NCBI GenBank assembly: GCA_031270945.1
Contig: JAISWZ010000088.1
Coordinates: 1 to 34,961 of the forward strand
Direction of reading: 5' to 3'
Length of the DNA: 34,961 nucleotides
Origin: Clostridiales bacterium
GTDB taxonomy: Bacteria; Bacillota; Clostridia; Lachnospirales; WQUN01
The notes under the pieces were generated by a model. That model made no database searches. It was not told the origin of the DNA and was given only the letters and a program-made list of their open reading frames with translations. Within the stretch, counting starts at the first letter, position 1; each line of letters starts with the position of its first letter. A program made the translations under genes and the position numbers. This document shows, one piece after another, positions 1 through 7,027 of the stretch.

Positions 1-626
1 ATAGGCTTGCCGCCATTTACGGGGCGGGTTGTCTGCTGGGAACCCGGCTTTATTGAGCTGCTCTGCGTTCCTCTGCTTGGAGTTCTGCGGGAGGCCTCAA
101 ACAGCTCATTTTGCTCAGGCGAGCTGTATCCCAGGCTTTTCGCAATTTGGTTTTCGTCGTTGCCTGAAACCGTGGCCACGTTGAAGTCTATCAGGCATAC
201 GTCATCGTTTGGCAAATGCATGATGTTAGCCGGCTTTATGTCCCTGTGGCAGATATCATGCTTATGCAAGACCTCTAGCGCTGACGCCAGCTGCCCATAC
301 CACTTGACAGCCTGAGCCTGAGTGAACTTCGTTCCTGCAGCCAAAAGCTTGTCAAAGCTTTCGCCTTCCACAAGCTCCATCACTGTGTAGGCTGTGCCGT
401 CTTCTATGAAGAAGTCATAGACTTTGGGCAGGTACGGGCTTTTAACCTCGCTCAGGGCGTCCCTTTCCTGCTTTACCGCTCTTGCGGAGAACAAGGCCTT
501 GATTACAACATTTATTTCCAGATTTTTGTTGTACGCCTTGTAAACCGCCCCACCTCCGCCTTTGCCAAGCACTTTGCCAATGGTGTACATCGGGTTCTTT
601 AGTACCGGAATAGCATCATCACTCAT
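1..626 (-). CDS. Hanks-type Ser/Thr protein kinase, 3' part cut by window edge
   Basis: The first 208 residues of a protein kinase are visible; the gene continues past position 1. Seen: glycine-rich loop GKGGGGAVYK at residues 21-30, the ATP-contacting Lys43 in VIK, the catalytic loop HRDIKPANI at 127-135 (Asp129, Lys131, Asn134), and an APE-type SPE at 169-171. The DFG motif reads DFN (147-149): the Mg-binding Asp is kept but Gly is replaced. Straight after SPEQ a Ser/Thr/Arg/Gln-rich stretch begins (about residues 178-208), which looks like a flexible insert within the C-lobe. The ATG at 626 has a TGAGGG ribosome site 6 nt upstream. It is the last visible gene of the type VII secretion region and, with the FHA phosphothreonine-binding domains upstream (EssC and the FHA membrane protein), suggests phospho-control of secretion. 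That link is inference. Confidence 0.88.
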   Translation of the reverse strand, partial: MSDDAIPVLKNPMYTIGKVLGKGGGGAVYKAYNKNLEINVVIKALFSARAVKQERDALSEVKSPYLPKVYDFFIEDGTAYTVMELVEGESFDKLLAAGTKFTQAQAVKWYGQLASALEVLHKHDICHRDIKPANIMHLPNDDVCLIDFNVATVSGNDENQIAKSLGYSSPEQNELFEASRRTPSRGTQSSSIKPGSQQTTRPVNGGKP

Positions 627-650
627 GGGCGGCCCTCACTCTCTATTGAT

Positions 651-676
651 ATGGACGCGGGCAAGCCCGCGTCCAT
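651..676 (-). terminator. Perfect 12-bp hairpin between WXG100 gene and kinase gene
   Basis: ATGGACGCGGGC is followed by AA and its exact reverse complement. It lies between the stop of the WXG100 gene (834) and the start of the kinase (626). There is no long U-tract on either strand, so it may be a weak terminator or an mRNA-stabilising hairpin rather than a full stop. Confidence 0.5.
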
Positions 677-833
677 TTATGGAATAGCGCAAATTTGGTA
701 AGATATTAGAAAAGCTTTTAAAGCTTGGTGCATATTTGGCATGATAGTATTTTGGGATATAAGCTTTATTTATCTTATGCTCTGCAAGTTTATATCGGCC
801 ATTGATTTTAAAAACCAGATTGATCTTAAGAGC

Positions 834-1151
834 CTAAATCAGCCATTTAGGCAATCTCGATGCTTCATTGAAAATTTTCTCTTGAGCTTTCCTATATTCC
901 TTCTCACAAGCTTGCAGCCTGCCACCAAGAGCCTGCACATTGTCCCGGAATCTCACTGTTTGGGAGTCAGGCGAGTCCACGTTTTCCCATTGCTCGGCGA
1001 ATTTTTGGGCATCGTCCCCTTTCCAGCTCCTGGCCAACATGTTCTTTATGGTTACGTCAGCAATTTTTATCTCCCGATTCTGCACTTCGACATATGCATC
1101 GCAAGCGCTGGCAACATCAAGCAAGTGTTGTCGGTTCACTTCAACATGCAT
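834..1151 (-). CDS. WXG100-family protein, 105 aa
   Basis: Small helical protein with the W-x-G turn at residues 43-45 (SWKG), the mark of WXG100 secretion partners that form helical hairpin dimers and leave the cell through type VII systems. Residues 85-105 form a longer, charged third segment beyond the usual hairpin. The ATG at 1151 has GGAGG 6 nt upstream; the alternative ATG at 1147 stops after three codons. It lies 12 nt after the stop of the preceding WXG100 gene, so the two are very probably made together. The position downstream of the lipase gene suggests that the pair serves as export partners of the lipase, as small helical proteins do for S. aureus TslA; this role is inference. 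Confidence 0.82.
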   Translation of the reverse strand: MHVEVNRQHLLDVASACDAYVEVQNREIKIADVTIKNMLARSWKGDDAQKFAEQWENVDSPDSQTVRFRDNVQALGGRLQACEKEYRKAQEKIFNEASRLPKWLI

Positions 1152-1163
1152 GCCTTTCCTCCG

Positions 1164-1463
1164 CTACTTAAACTGATCCGCTAAAGTCATATTAGTTTTT
1201 TCCACTTCAACATAATTAGGAGCTACAAATTCCCTTAAATATTTGGTATAATTCGTGATAACTGCCTCTCTAGCCGGAAAGCCCTGATAAATTTTATTAA
1301 CCAATGCAAAAGCGGCTTGTACAGACGGCCCTCTCCAACTGTCATCAAGACTGCTAACTTTTGATTTGAGGGTATTGAATTCTTTTGATATGGTCGTGTT
1401 GACTCTATCAAGAGCCATTGCGGCATTGTTTAGTGAATCTGGATCAATAGATATATTAGCCAA
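1164..1463 (-). CDS. WXG100-family protein, 99 aa
   Basis: Canonical-length WXG100 protein with W43-R-G45 (DSWRGPS) between two predicted helices. The start is a TTG at 1463 (TTG GCT AAT ATA), preceded by a G-rich GGGGGCGAG; no ATG or GTG fits better. It ends with a TAG 12 nt before the next WXG100 start, inside the same transcription unit. A family-1 palindromic element (1545-1644) separates it from the 73-aa gene upstream. Its C-terminal end (ADQFK) resembles that of the B-type WXG100 protein at 5779-6084 (SDNFK), so the two are probably distant paralogues. Confidence 0.85.
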   Translation of the reverse strand: MANISIDPDSLNNAAMALDRVNTTISKEFNTLKSKVSSLDDSWRGPSVQAAFALVNKIYQGFPAREAVITNYTKYLREFVAPNYVEVEKTNMTLADQFK

Positions 1464-1507
1464 GTCTCGCCCCCATCCAGTTTAACGAATTCCAAAAATT
1501 TATAATT

Positions 1508-1544
1508 GATTCTGCAGCAACAACATGAAAACGCAAATGGCTTA
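1508..1544 (+). repeat. Fragment of family-2 palindromic repeat
   Basis: Begins GATTCTGC and contains AACGCAAATGGCTTA, matching the 5' part of the family-2 copy at 5486. It breaks off exactly at the TTA where a family-1 element starts; its other half is missing on the far side. Confidence 0.55.
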
Positions 1545-1644
1545 GTGCATATCCCAAAATTCCGAAATGGCGCCGAAAAAATCCTGGCGAATGCTTCAAC
1601 GCCGGATTTTTTCGGCGCCTCGGATATAATTTTGGGATATGCTC
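1545..1644 (+). repeat. Family-1 palindromic element, copy A (100 bp)
   Basis: Ends GTGCATATCCC and GGGATATGCTC, with the whole interior also self-complementary around GGCGCCGAAAAAATCC. Flanked on both sides by TTA (1542-1544, 1645-1647). It sits 17 bp beyond the stop of the 73-aa gene. Confidence 0.85.
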
Positions 1645-1661
1645 TTAATTATTGGGTTTGT

Positions 1662-1883
1662 CTATGCCAAAGCCGAGTTTTGCTTGTAGCTTTCCTTTAT
1701 GTTTTCTGGATTGACATTGTTGAGCTTTCTGATTACAGTCTCGTAATTCGCCGCTACTCGACTTATGCAATTGGCGGTCAGATCTTGACCTATGCCTGAG
1801 AATTCCCTGCGCAGGCTTGATTCTATGTCATTCAATTCACGCACAATTGATCTTAGCTCTATTACGCATTCATCTATAGTCAT
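1662..1883 (-). CDS. Small helical partner protein of the lipase toxin, 73 aa
   Basis: Short, charged, predicted all-helical protein without a W-x-G motif, a signal peptide or a membrane segment. The ATG at 1883 has GGAGG directly upstream; an in-frame extension to 1928 would run into the lipase gene and is not needed. Its ribosome site overlaps the lipase stop codon and only one base separates the stop (TAA) from the ATG, so translation is tightly coupled to the toxin. In known type VII LXG and TslA-like toxin loci, small helical proteins of this size bind the helical targeting domain of the toxin. I infer the same here; I do not recognise the family by sequence. Immunity is less likely because there is no membrane signal. 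Confidence 0.7.
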   Translation of the reverse strand: MTIDECVIELRSIVRELNDIESSLRREFSGIGQDLTANCISRVAANYETVIRKLNNVNPENIKESYKQNSALA

Positions 1884-1884
1884 T

Positions 1885-3744
1885 TTACCCTCCAAGGAGC
1901 GAGGTTGCCTTGTTCTCAACTTGCTCAAGCGCTGTTGCCGTGTTTCCCATCCACCTGGCTGCAGCAGTCAGAGACGCGCTTCCTCCTGTAAGATAGTTGG
2001 CGGTTAGAATGGTAAACAGATCAATGATCCCTACCTGAAAGTACAGGGTATCCATTTCCCTGTCCAGTTCTCTGAGCTTATTGTTTATCCTTGTGACTCT
2101 TGTTTGCAAATCCCTAAGCCTTCCTGTGTCTGCTTTGATATAAGGATTGTCCTCGCAGTATCTATAGCCCTTATCGAGGTTTTCCTTGATCCAGTTGCGA
2201 ATGTTTTCATATAAATTTTTGATAAATCCGCAAATCTTGGTCAAGACCTCCATGAACTTCTCTCCAAACTCGCGTATTTCTTGGGCCCAATGAACAACAT
2301 TGTCTATCGCCTGCATAATGTCGCCTAGGAACAAACCGACCGTAACACCGGCAGCTAAAACCCAAGGCGCAAATACCGCTAAAGCAACAATGCCAACCGT
2401 GACTATTACTGTTGCAGCTATGAATTTTCCCGGATTTTCCTTGATCCACGTCACTATCATCTTGTCGACGCGAAACTCGTACATCAGGGTTACCACTTGC
2501 GCTGGGTTCCGAAATACCGCTTCCAAGAATAACGGCCATGTATTGCCTAAAGCTCCGGCTATGTCAATCTTGCTCTTGTCAAATCCGGTTTCTGTTAAAA
2601 CTTTCAGGACATCTTTAAGGGCATCAATGCGGTTATCTCTGTCAAGCTGATTAAACTCATTAAGTATGGGCTTAATCGCCCAAAGAAAAGCGTTGTCAAA
2701 TCCAAATAAATCCTTTAAAGTATTAGCAACTAGTTCGGGATTTTCGTCGATTATCTCAATTAGAATTATTGAAAGCTCGTCTTTGAATTTTTCAAGTCCT
2801 TCGGATGTTAATTCATCAGAGAAGCCTTCCCCAATAGAAATCTCCATTACAGCCATCATGGCAATGGCAGCTTCATACTTTCTGTCCGGTGGAAGCTTAT
2901 TCATCTTTTCAACAATGATGTTAACAATCTTAGCAAGATTTCCTTCCTCTCCTTGAGGTTGGAGCCCGTGATCATTGAGCATGAAAATCATGTCATGAAA
3001 CGCACCAGGGTTTTTTACTGTCGCTTCAGGAGTCTTGACAAAAGTTACGTGATTTCCAGGCATTGGGTGCTTTTCGCCTTGCTGATGCACATAGTCGTTT
3101 TCTCCGTAGAATCCGTACATCTTGCCCGTTTGGGAATCGTAGAACCCCTGCCCCCTATCCCTTTTGGCGCGTTCAATCACTTCTTCGGAAAAACCTTGCC
3201 CATCAAATGAGTAGCATCTTTTGATGTTCTCTGCGCCGCTTGCGAACAATGCCACATACATGGCGTTGTTTCCGCCTTGGGAGTGCCCGGTGACGTACAG
3301 GTCTCGCTTTGCCTTTCCTACTTCCTTCATCGTTTTCTCGAAGTAATCTTTTGCGTATACCTGGATATCAGAGTCTTCGCCATAGCCAATCGCTGCGGCG
3401 TTGTATGTCCAGTTGCCGTGTCCTGTGCCTCGATAAGCTACGTATACATCTCCATCGCCAGACACAAACGTTGCCGCATACATCCCGCCATCCTTTCGAT
3501 CAGTCCCATATCCGTCATTAACCCAGCTGTTGTCAGCCATTCTCATTTCGCCGATTGCCGGATTATTCTTGATGATTTCCGTAAGCCTGTCTTTTATGCT
3601 TTGTTGGGATTCATTGCTTACAGTTAGGCCGTCCACCAGTTCTCTAACGGTAGGGCTGTTTGAGGGGTCTGTGCCTGGCGGCGGGATGACGTACACTAGC
3701 TCATCCAGCACTGCGCTTATTTCTGCGCTTTGGTCGTATGCCAT
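1885..3744 (-). CDS. TslA-like type VII lipase with C-terminal helical targeting region, 619 aa
   Basis: Residues about 75-260 form an alpha/beta hydrolase of the lipase type: nucleophile elbow GHSQGG with Ser155, a likely acid Asp217 in YGENDYVH, and candidate His232 or His250. Residues 440-477 are a long hydrophobic stretch able to span a membrane. The last 90 residues are charged helices with an RWMGNT turn (W598-x-G600), like a WXG/LXG hairpin. Thus the catalytic domain comes first and the export-type region last, the reverse of LXG toxins and the layout of the S. aureus phospholipase toxin TslA. There is no Sec signal. The ATG at 3744 lies 1 nt after the stop of the upstream lipoprotein gene, with GAGGGG as ribosome site. 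The neighbours (lipoprotein upstream, helical and WXG100 proteins downstream) fit immunity and export partners. The activity and export route are inferred. Confidence 0.78.
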   Translation of the reverse strand: MAYDQSAEISAVLDELVYVIPPPGTDPSNSPTVRELVDGLTVSNESQQSIKDRLTEIIKNNPAIGEMRMADNSWVNDGYGTDRKDGGMYAATFVSGDGDVYVAYRGTGHGNWTYNAAAIGYGEDSDIQVYAKDYFEKTMKEVGKAKRDLYVTGHSQGGNNAMYVALFASGAENIKRCYSFDGQGFSEEVIERAKRDRGQGFYDSQTGKMYGFYGENDYVHQQGEKHPMPGNHVTFVKTPEATVKNPGAFHDMIFMLNDHGLQPQGEEGNLAKIVNIIVEKMNKLPPDRKYEAAIAMMAVMEISIGEGFSDELTSEGLEKFKDELSIILIEIIDENPELVANTLKDLFGFDNAFLWAIKPILNEFNQLDRDNRIDALKDVLKVLTETGFDKSKIDIAGALGNTWPLFLEAVFRNPAQVVTLMYEFRVDKMIVTWIKENPGKFIAATVIVTVGIVALAVFAPWVLAAGVTVGLFLGDIMQAIDNVVHWAQEIREFGEKFMEVLTKICGFIKNLYENIRNWIKENLDKGYRYCEDNPYIKADTGRLRDLQTRVTRINNKLRELDREMDTLYFQVGIIDLFTILTANYLTGGSASLTAAARWMGNTATALEQVENKATSLLGG

Positions 3745-3745
3745 C

Positions 3746-4447
3746 TCAATTCCCCTCGTTCCAGTCTATCTTTATGGCGCCTGACGAGTTGGAGATGTTG
3801 CAGCCAAAGCTATCATATTTATGGGAGACAAATTCTCCCACTGTTGCCCAATTGTCTAAGAAGTCGCTGTCTTTGATCACTGACAGGCTCAACAGGTATC
3901 TCGCTCCGCTTTCAGCAATCAGCTCAGCCAGCTCTTGCGCCTGCTCCTTGCCACTAAAGCTTCCCTCTCCAACTACTATTGTGGCTGTCAAAGCAGATGT
4001 CCTGTCTGCCAGGTACTCTGAGAAGCTGGCATCGGCAGGGAGGCTCGCTGACTGGCAGCTCAATTCTGGTGCGCTAATGACCTTTGCGTTGCCAAAAACA
4101 GAGGTTGCGCAGCCAAGGATGAAATTCTTTGTGTCATTCCAATACTTCACCGCCAAGAAGCCATCACTGAATATCTTGTTGGTTTCCCTGTATTTGTCCA
4201 CTTGCGTCGCAACCTGAAAGCCAGGGTAGCCTTCCGCTTCGGCCAAGAATGTATAGGCGGAGTTAGCCGCTCCCGCTCCCCATGGGCCATAGTACGTGAA
4301 CTTTATGCCGTACTTTTGCCTCATGTGCTCAAGCGCTTCGTCCCTGGCATTTGCGCCAGCGCTTCCAGATCCGCTTGCCATGCAGCCATACCCCCCTCCC
4401 ATAAGCAGCGCTAAAAACAATATCGCCAATAACGTTCTTTTTGTCAC
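3746..4447 (-). CDS. Lipoprotein, probable immunity protein to the adjacent lipase, 233 aa
   Basis: Starts at a GTG (4447) with GGAGG 6 nt upstream; the longer frame to an ATG at 4495 would put hydrophilic residues before the signal and lacks a ribosome site. The N-terminus is a lipoprotein signal peptide: KR, then a hydrophobic core, then GGGYGC with the lipidated Cys22. The mature part (about 210 residues) has no domain that I recognise; it has acidic and aromatic patches and three further Cys. It is directly upstream of, and translationally linked to, the reverse-arranged lipase gene. In S. aureus the TslA lipase is countered by a membrane-anchored lipoprotein, so immunity on the outer face of the membrane is the best guess. 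No sequence match to that protein can be shown from here. Confidence 0.68.
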   Translation of the reverse strand: MTKRTLLAILFLALLMGGGYGCMASGSGSAGANARDEALEHMRQKYGIKFTYYGPWGAGAANSAYTFLAEAEGYPGFQVATQVDKYRETNKIFSDGFLAVKYWNDTKNFILGCATSVFGNAKVISAPELSCQSASLPADASFSEYLADRTSALTATIVVGEGSFSGKEQAQELAELIAESGARYLLSLSVIKDSDFLDNWATVGEFVSHKYDSFGCNISNSSGAIKIDWNEGN

Positions 4448-4607
4448 TATGTTTCCTCCAGCTTGCCGATAGATCGGCATGAATCTTATGTGCATGTTAT
4501 TTATATTTCATATCGCAAAATTTAATTAAAAGATGCCAGATGCCCAATATTATAGGGCAAATCGACAAAGCCTCGTGAACGGGCTTTAGCTTTGCTTGTC
4601 TCTGGCT

Positions 4608-4659
4608 GAACATTGGGCAAACGCTATCTGGTGCCATTACGGAATTTGGGGATATGCTC
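4608..4659 (+). repeat. Half copy of family-1 palindromic element
   Basis: Carries ATTGGGCAAACGCTATC and the right terminus GGGGATATGCTC, followed by TTA (4660-4662), which is also the stop codon of the WXG100 pseudogene on the minus strand. The same half copy stands after the intact paralogue at 5735-5778, so it was present before the tandem duplication. Confidence 0.6.
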
Positions 4660-4980
4660 TTACTTGAAGATTTCTGAAATCGGCATGTTGAGCATCTCGA
4701 GCATCTCATCTTCTGCGTAGTTTATAACAACTGCGTCCCTCAAGAAATTTACGTACTGGTTGATAACATAATAGTACGTTTCGATGTACTTGCTGGAGAA
4801 ATCGTCATAAACCCCGATAGATGCATCGGATGCTTTGCCTGTCAACAAGATTCCCAAGCTATCGATGGTCGCTTTGGTTCTTTCAAGGAGCGACATGAGT
4901 TTTGTGTTGTCAGTTTCAAGCTTAGACGCAATTCTGAGCACCTCTTCGAGGTTAATCTTTATGCTAACGGATGCCGCTAT
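4660..4980 (-). pseudogene. Decaying WXG100 B-type paralogue
   Basis: Aligns along its length with the intact 101-aa protein at 5779-6084 (shared IASKLETDN, LLERT, TGKAS, YVNFLRD/YVKFLR). Two damaging differences are visible. The start codon is ATA (4980-4978) where the intact copy has ATG, in the same GGGATTTCAT context behind an intact AGGAGG. The signature Trp of W-T-G is Leu (LLTG). The frame itself is still open, so translation from an internal GTG at 4941 (93 aa) or poor ATA initiation is possible. The C-terminus also differs, being shorter and reworded after INYAED. Best read as the degenerate copy of a recent tandem duplication; a divergent but working protein is the alternative. Confidence 0.7.
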
Positions 4981-4992
4981 ATGAAATCCCTC

Positions 4993-5283
4993 CTAGTTTG
5001 CCATCTTCTGGACTTCCGGTCTACCACCGCATTCGTAGTTTCCGGCTTGCTGATCGAGAGTCTGCGCGGATACGATCATGCCTTCTGCCACAGCTTGGAG
5101 TTCTGCTGTGAAGCCATTGATCTGCTCTACGAACGCAAGGTTGTCAGGGGCTTCCCAAGCCGCTCCCATGGTGCTGGCCGTATTGAGAAGGCTCTTGTAG
5201 ATTTCTGTGTATTCTTTTGACAGCTCTTGGAGCGTCGTAGACGCCTTGCGGAGCTCTTTAGCATAATCAGTTGTTGCCCCCAT
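4993..5283 (-). CDS. WXG100-like A-type protein, second copy, 96 aa
   Basis: Paralogue of the 99-aa protein at 6097-6396, with the shared core YTEIYK-LLNTASTMGAAW. The turn is W43-E-A, so the final Gly of W-x-G is missing; the intact copy also lacks it (W-D-S). After GNYE the two diverge (CGGRPEVQKMAN here): the DNA still aligns but is shifted by one base and returns to frame near the end, a sign of a compensated frameshift. Starts ATG 5283 behind GGAGG (GGAGGAAATAAAATG). The TAG stop overlaps the AGGAGG of the next gene, the same coupling as in the intact pair. It probably made a heterodimer with the B-type partner that is now decaying. Confidence 0.75.
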   Translation of the reverse strand: MGATTDYAKELRKASTTLQELSKEYTEIYKSLLNTASTMGAAWEAPDNLAFVEQINGFTAELQAVAEGMIVSAQTLDQQAGNYECGGRPEVQKMAN

Positions 5284-5485
5284 TTTATTTCCTCCAGATT
5301 TAAACCTACCCGAACTTTTCCGGCGCCTCGGATTTAATTTTGGGATATGCTCTTAGGCAGATGAATGTTTCGAGAGAAGACAGTGATTTCGTTGCGCTAA
5401 TGTTTTCGCTCAATTAACATTAATTTCTGGTTCTTCTGTCGTTCCCGATTCTTCTGACTTTATTGGCTAGGAGGATCTATTTGAT

Positions 5486-5711
5486 GATTCTGCCGTAACA
5501 ACTATCGGACAAATAAACGCAAATGGCTTAAACACAAGGTTTGTTCGCCGCATCGGCCTTTAGAGCATATCCCAAAATTAATTTTATGGCTACCAAAGTC
5601 ACGTGTTAAAGCATCGTGATGACTTTTACTGCGCCAATTTTTGAATTTTGGGATATGCTCTTAGTCAAAGCCTTGGTTTTAGGGCCTTGCTGGAGTTCTT
5701 ACGGCAGAATC
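5486..5711 (+). repeat. Family-2 palindromic element, interrupted by a family-1 element
   Basis: Termini GATTCTGCCGTAACAAC and (reverse complement) GATTCTGCCGTAAGAAC. Flanked by ATTTGAT (5479-5485) and ATTGGAT (5712-5718), a 7-bp duplication with one mismatch. The interior matches the inverted copy at 25340-25464 except for 101 bp (one family-1 element plus one TTA). Confidence 0.82.
5563..5660 (+). repeat. Family-1 palindromic element, copy C (98 bp), nested
   Basis: Perfect 11-bp ends GAGCATATCCC / GGGATATGCTC, flanked by TTA (5560-5562 and 5661-5663). Inserted into a family-2 element; the uninterrupted sequence GCCTTTAGTCAAAG can be read (reverse strand) near 25388. Confidence 0.88.
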
Positions 5712-5734
5712 ATTGGATTAGCTCTTGAGCATTG

Positions 5735-5778
5735 GGCAAACGATATCCGGTGCCATTACGGAATTTGGGGATATGCAC
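5735..5778 (+). repeat. Half copy of family-1 element abutting a stop codon
   Basis: Contains ATTGGGCAAACGATATC and ends GGGGATATGCAC, followed by TTA (5779-5781), which is the TAA stop of the WXG100 gene on the minus strand. The left terminus is missing. Confidence 0.6.
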
Positions 5779-6084
5779 TTACTTGAAGTTGTCTGAAAGC
5801 GATGTGTTGATCGTCTCGACTTCTCCGTAGTTCTCAACAACAATCCTCAAGAACTTGACGTACTGGTCGATAGTAGCTTGGTACGCTCCGAAGTACTTGT
5901 TGGAGAACTCGTTATAAGCCCCGATAGATGCTTCGGATGCTTTGCCTGTCCACGAGCTTGCCAAGCTATCGAAGGTCGCTGTGGTTCTTTCAAGGAGCGA
6001 CTTGAGCTCATTGTTGTCAGTTTCAAGCTTAGACGCAATGTTGAGCACCTCTTGGGTGTTAATCGTTATGCCTGCTTCAGCCAT
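5779..6084 (-). CDS. WXG100-family B-type protein, 101 aa
   Basis: Typical WXG100 protein with W45-T-G47 (SSWTGKAS) between two predicted helices. The ATG at 6084 lies behind AGGAGG, which overlaps the stop of the A-type gene upstream (CTAGGAGGGATTTCATATG). The pair arrangement (A-type lacking the Gly, B-type canonical) suggests an EsxA/EsxB-like heterodimer exported by the EssC system. The TAA stop coincides with the TTA flank of a family-1 element. Its tandem copy at 4660-4980 has lost its start codon, so this is the working member. Confidence 0.88.
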   Translation of the reverse strand: MAEAGITINTQEVLNIASKLETDNNELKSLLERTTATFDSLASSWTGKASEASIGAYNEFSNKYFGAYQATIDQYVKFLRIVVENYGEVETINTSLSDNFK

Positions 6085-6096
6085 ATGAAATCCCTC

Positions 6097-6396
6097 CTAG
6101 TTTTGCATGTTTTTGATTTGCACTATGTGGGCATCGACCACGGTTTCGTAGTTTCCGCCTTGCTGATCGAGAGTCTTCGCGGATGCGGCAATGTGTTCTG
6201 CCATAGCTTGGAGTTCTGCTGCGAAGCCATTGATCTGATCTACGAACGCGCGGTTGTCAGGGGAATCCCAAGCCGCTCCCATGGTGCTGGCCGTATTGAG
6301 AAGTCTCTTGTAGATTTCTGTGTATTCTTCTGACAGCGCTATGAGCGTCGTAGACGCCTTGTGGAGCTCACCAGTATTAACAGTTGTTGTACCCAT
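6097..6396 (-). CDS. WXG100-like A-type protein, 99 aa
   Basis: About 100 residues, all helical, with the conserved Trp43 in AAWDSPDN: the turn is W-D-S, not W-x-G. It keeps the hydrophobic heptads on each side and a Q-rich C-terminal helix. Starts at ATG 6396 with GGAGG upstream and ends in a TAG that overlaps the ribosome site of the B-type gene. It is the first gene of the intact pair; the tandem duplicate is at 4993-5283. Likely a secreted partner of the type VII system. Confidence 0.84.
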   Translation of the reverse strand: MGTTTVNTGELHKASTTLIALSEEYTEIYKRLLNTASTMGAAWDSPDNRAFVDQINGFAAELQAMAEHIAASAKTLDQQGGNYETVVDAHIVQIKNMQN

Positions 6397-6775
6397 TTTA
6401 TTTCCTCCAGATTTATGCCTTTGAGCGAAATATACGTTTTCACTTAGGCAGATGATTGTTTGCGAGCGAAGACAGTGATTTCGTAGTGCTAATGTTTTCG
6501 CTCAAAATCTATGTGTGCATCCCAAAATTCAAACTCGAAATGCTTTATAAAGAATTCCGGGATGATGATGCCAACTTTAATTTTGGTTATTCTGTCGTTC
6601 CAAGCTCTTTTGACGTTACGCATCAAATTATCATTTTTATATTTGCTTTGGTTTGCCCTAGAACGCGGGCACGATTCCCTTTGATTCCATGGCGTGCCCT
6701 TACTTCTTCAAGCCTTTACTTCAAACTTTTACTCCAAGCCTTTACTTCGGGCCTTCTATCTCCGATACGAAATTC
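6397..6775. other. Intergenic region upstream of the A/B WXG100 pair
   Basis: No gene is supported. Positions 6443-6620 resemble 5355-5455 but hold an extra stretch that looks like a worn family-1 element (GTGCATCCCAAAATTC... near 6509). At 6695-6760 a short pyrimidine-rich motif CAAGCCTTTACTTC is repeated imperfectly, perhaps remains of the C-terminal coding part missing from the 83-aa WXG100 gene. Confidence 0.5.
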
Positions 6776-7027
6776 TTATTCTTCGTAACTCACATTGATA
6801 TCCCTGAGGAACTTGACGTACTGGTCAAGAAGGACTTGGTAAGAGTTAAAGTAATTTTCGGAGAACTCTTCGAAATACGAGATAGTTTTTTTGGCTTCTT
6901 CTCCCGTCCACAAATCCTCCAAGTCATGTATGACTACTATGGTTTTTTCAAGTAGATACCTGAGTTCTGCGTTATCATTTTCGATCTGCCTCGCATGCGC
7001 AAGCAACGGGTCGACGATAAACTTCAT
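6776..7027 (-). CDS. WXG100-family B-type protein, C-terminally short, 83 aa
   Basis: Related to the 101-aa B-type protein (shared LLEKT/LLERT, LWTGEEA/SWTGKAS, YVKFLRD). The W-T-G turn is at residues 40-42. It stops about 15 residues before the paralogue, right after VSYEE. Start ATG 7027 behind AGGAGA; the ATG overlaps the TGA of the upstream 58-codon gene (ATGA), a strong sign of translational coupling. The shorter tail could impair export, because type VII signals often lie in the C-terminal tail of one partner; this is inference. Confidence 0.78.
   Translation of the reverse strand: MKFIVDPLLAHARQIENDNAELRYLLEKTIVVIHDLEDLWTGEEAKKTISYFEEFSENYFNSYQVLLDQYVKFLRDINVSYEE

Larger units (their letters stand above)
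5284..5778. other. Intergenic region of duplicated WXG100 unit, filled with repeats
   Basis: No gene is seen. It holds a half family-1 element (5315-5352), a stretch at 5355-5455 that matches 6443-6620 upstream of the other A-type gene (so the tandem duplication includes upstream DNA), a family-2 element (5486-5711) with a family-1 element inside it (5563-5660), and another half family-1 element (5735-5778). Confidence 0.7.

Noticed and set aside
741-1184. A 147-codon plus frame at the left end
   Set aside because: Antisense to the WXG100 gene at 834-1151, which has a strong ribosome site and a family motif.
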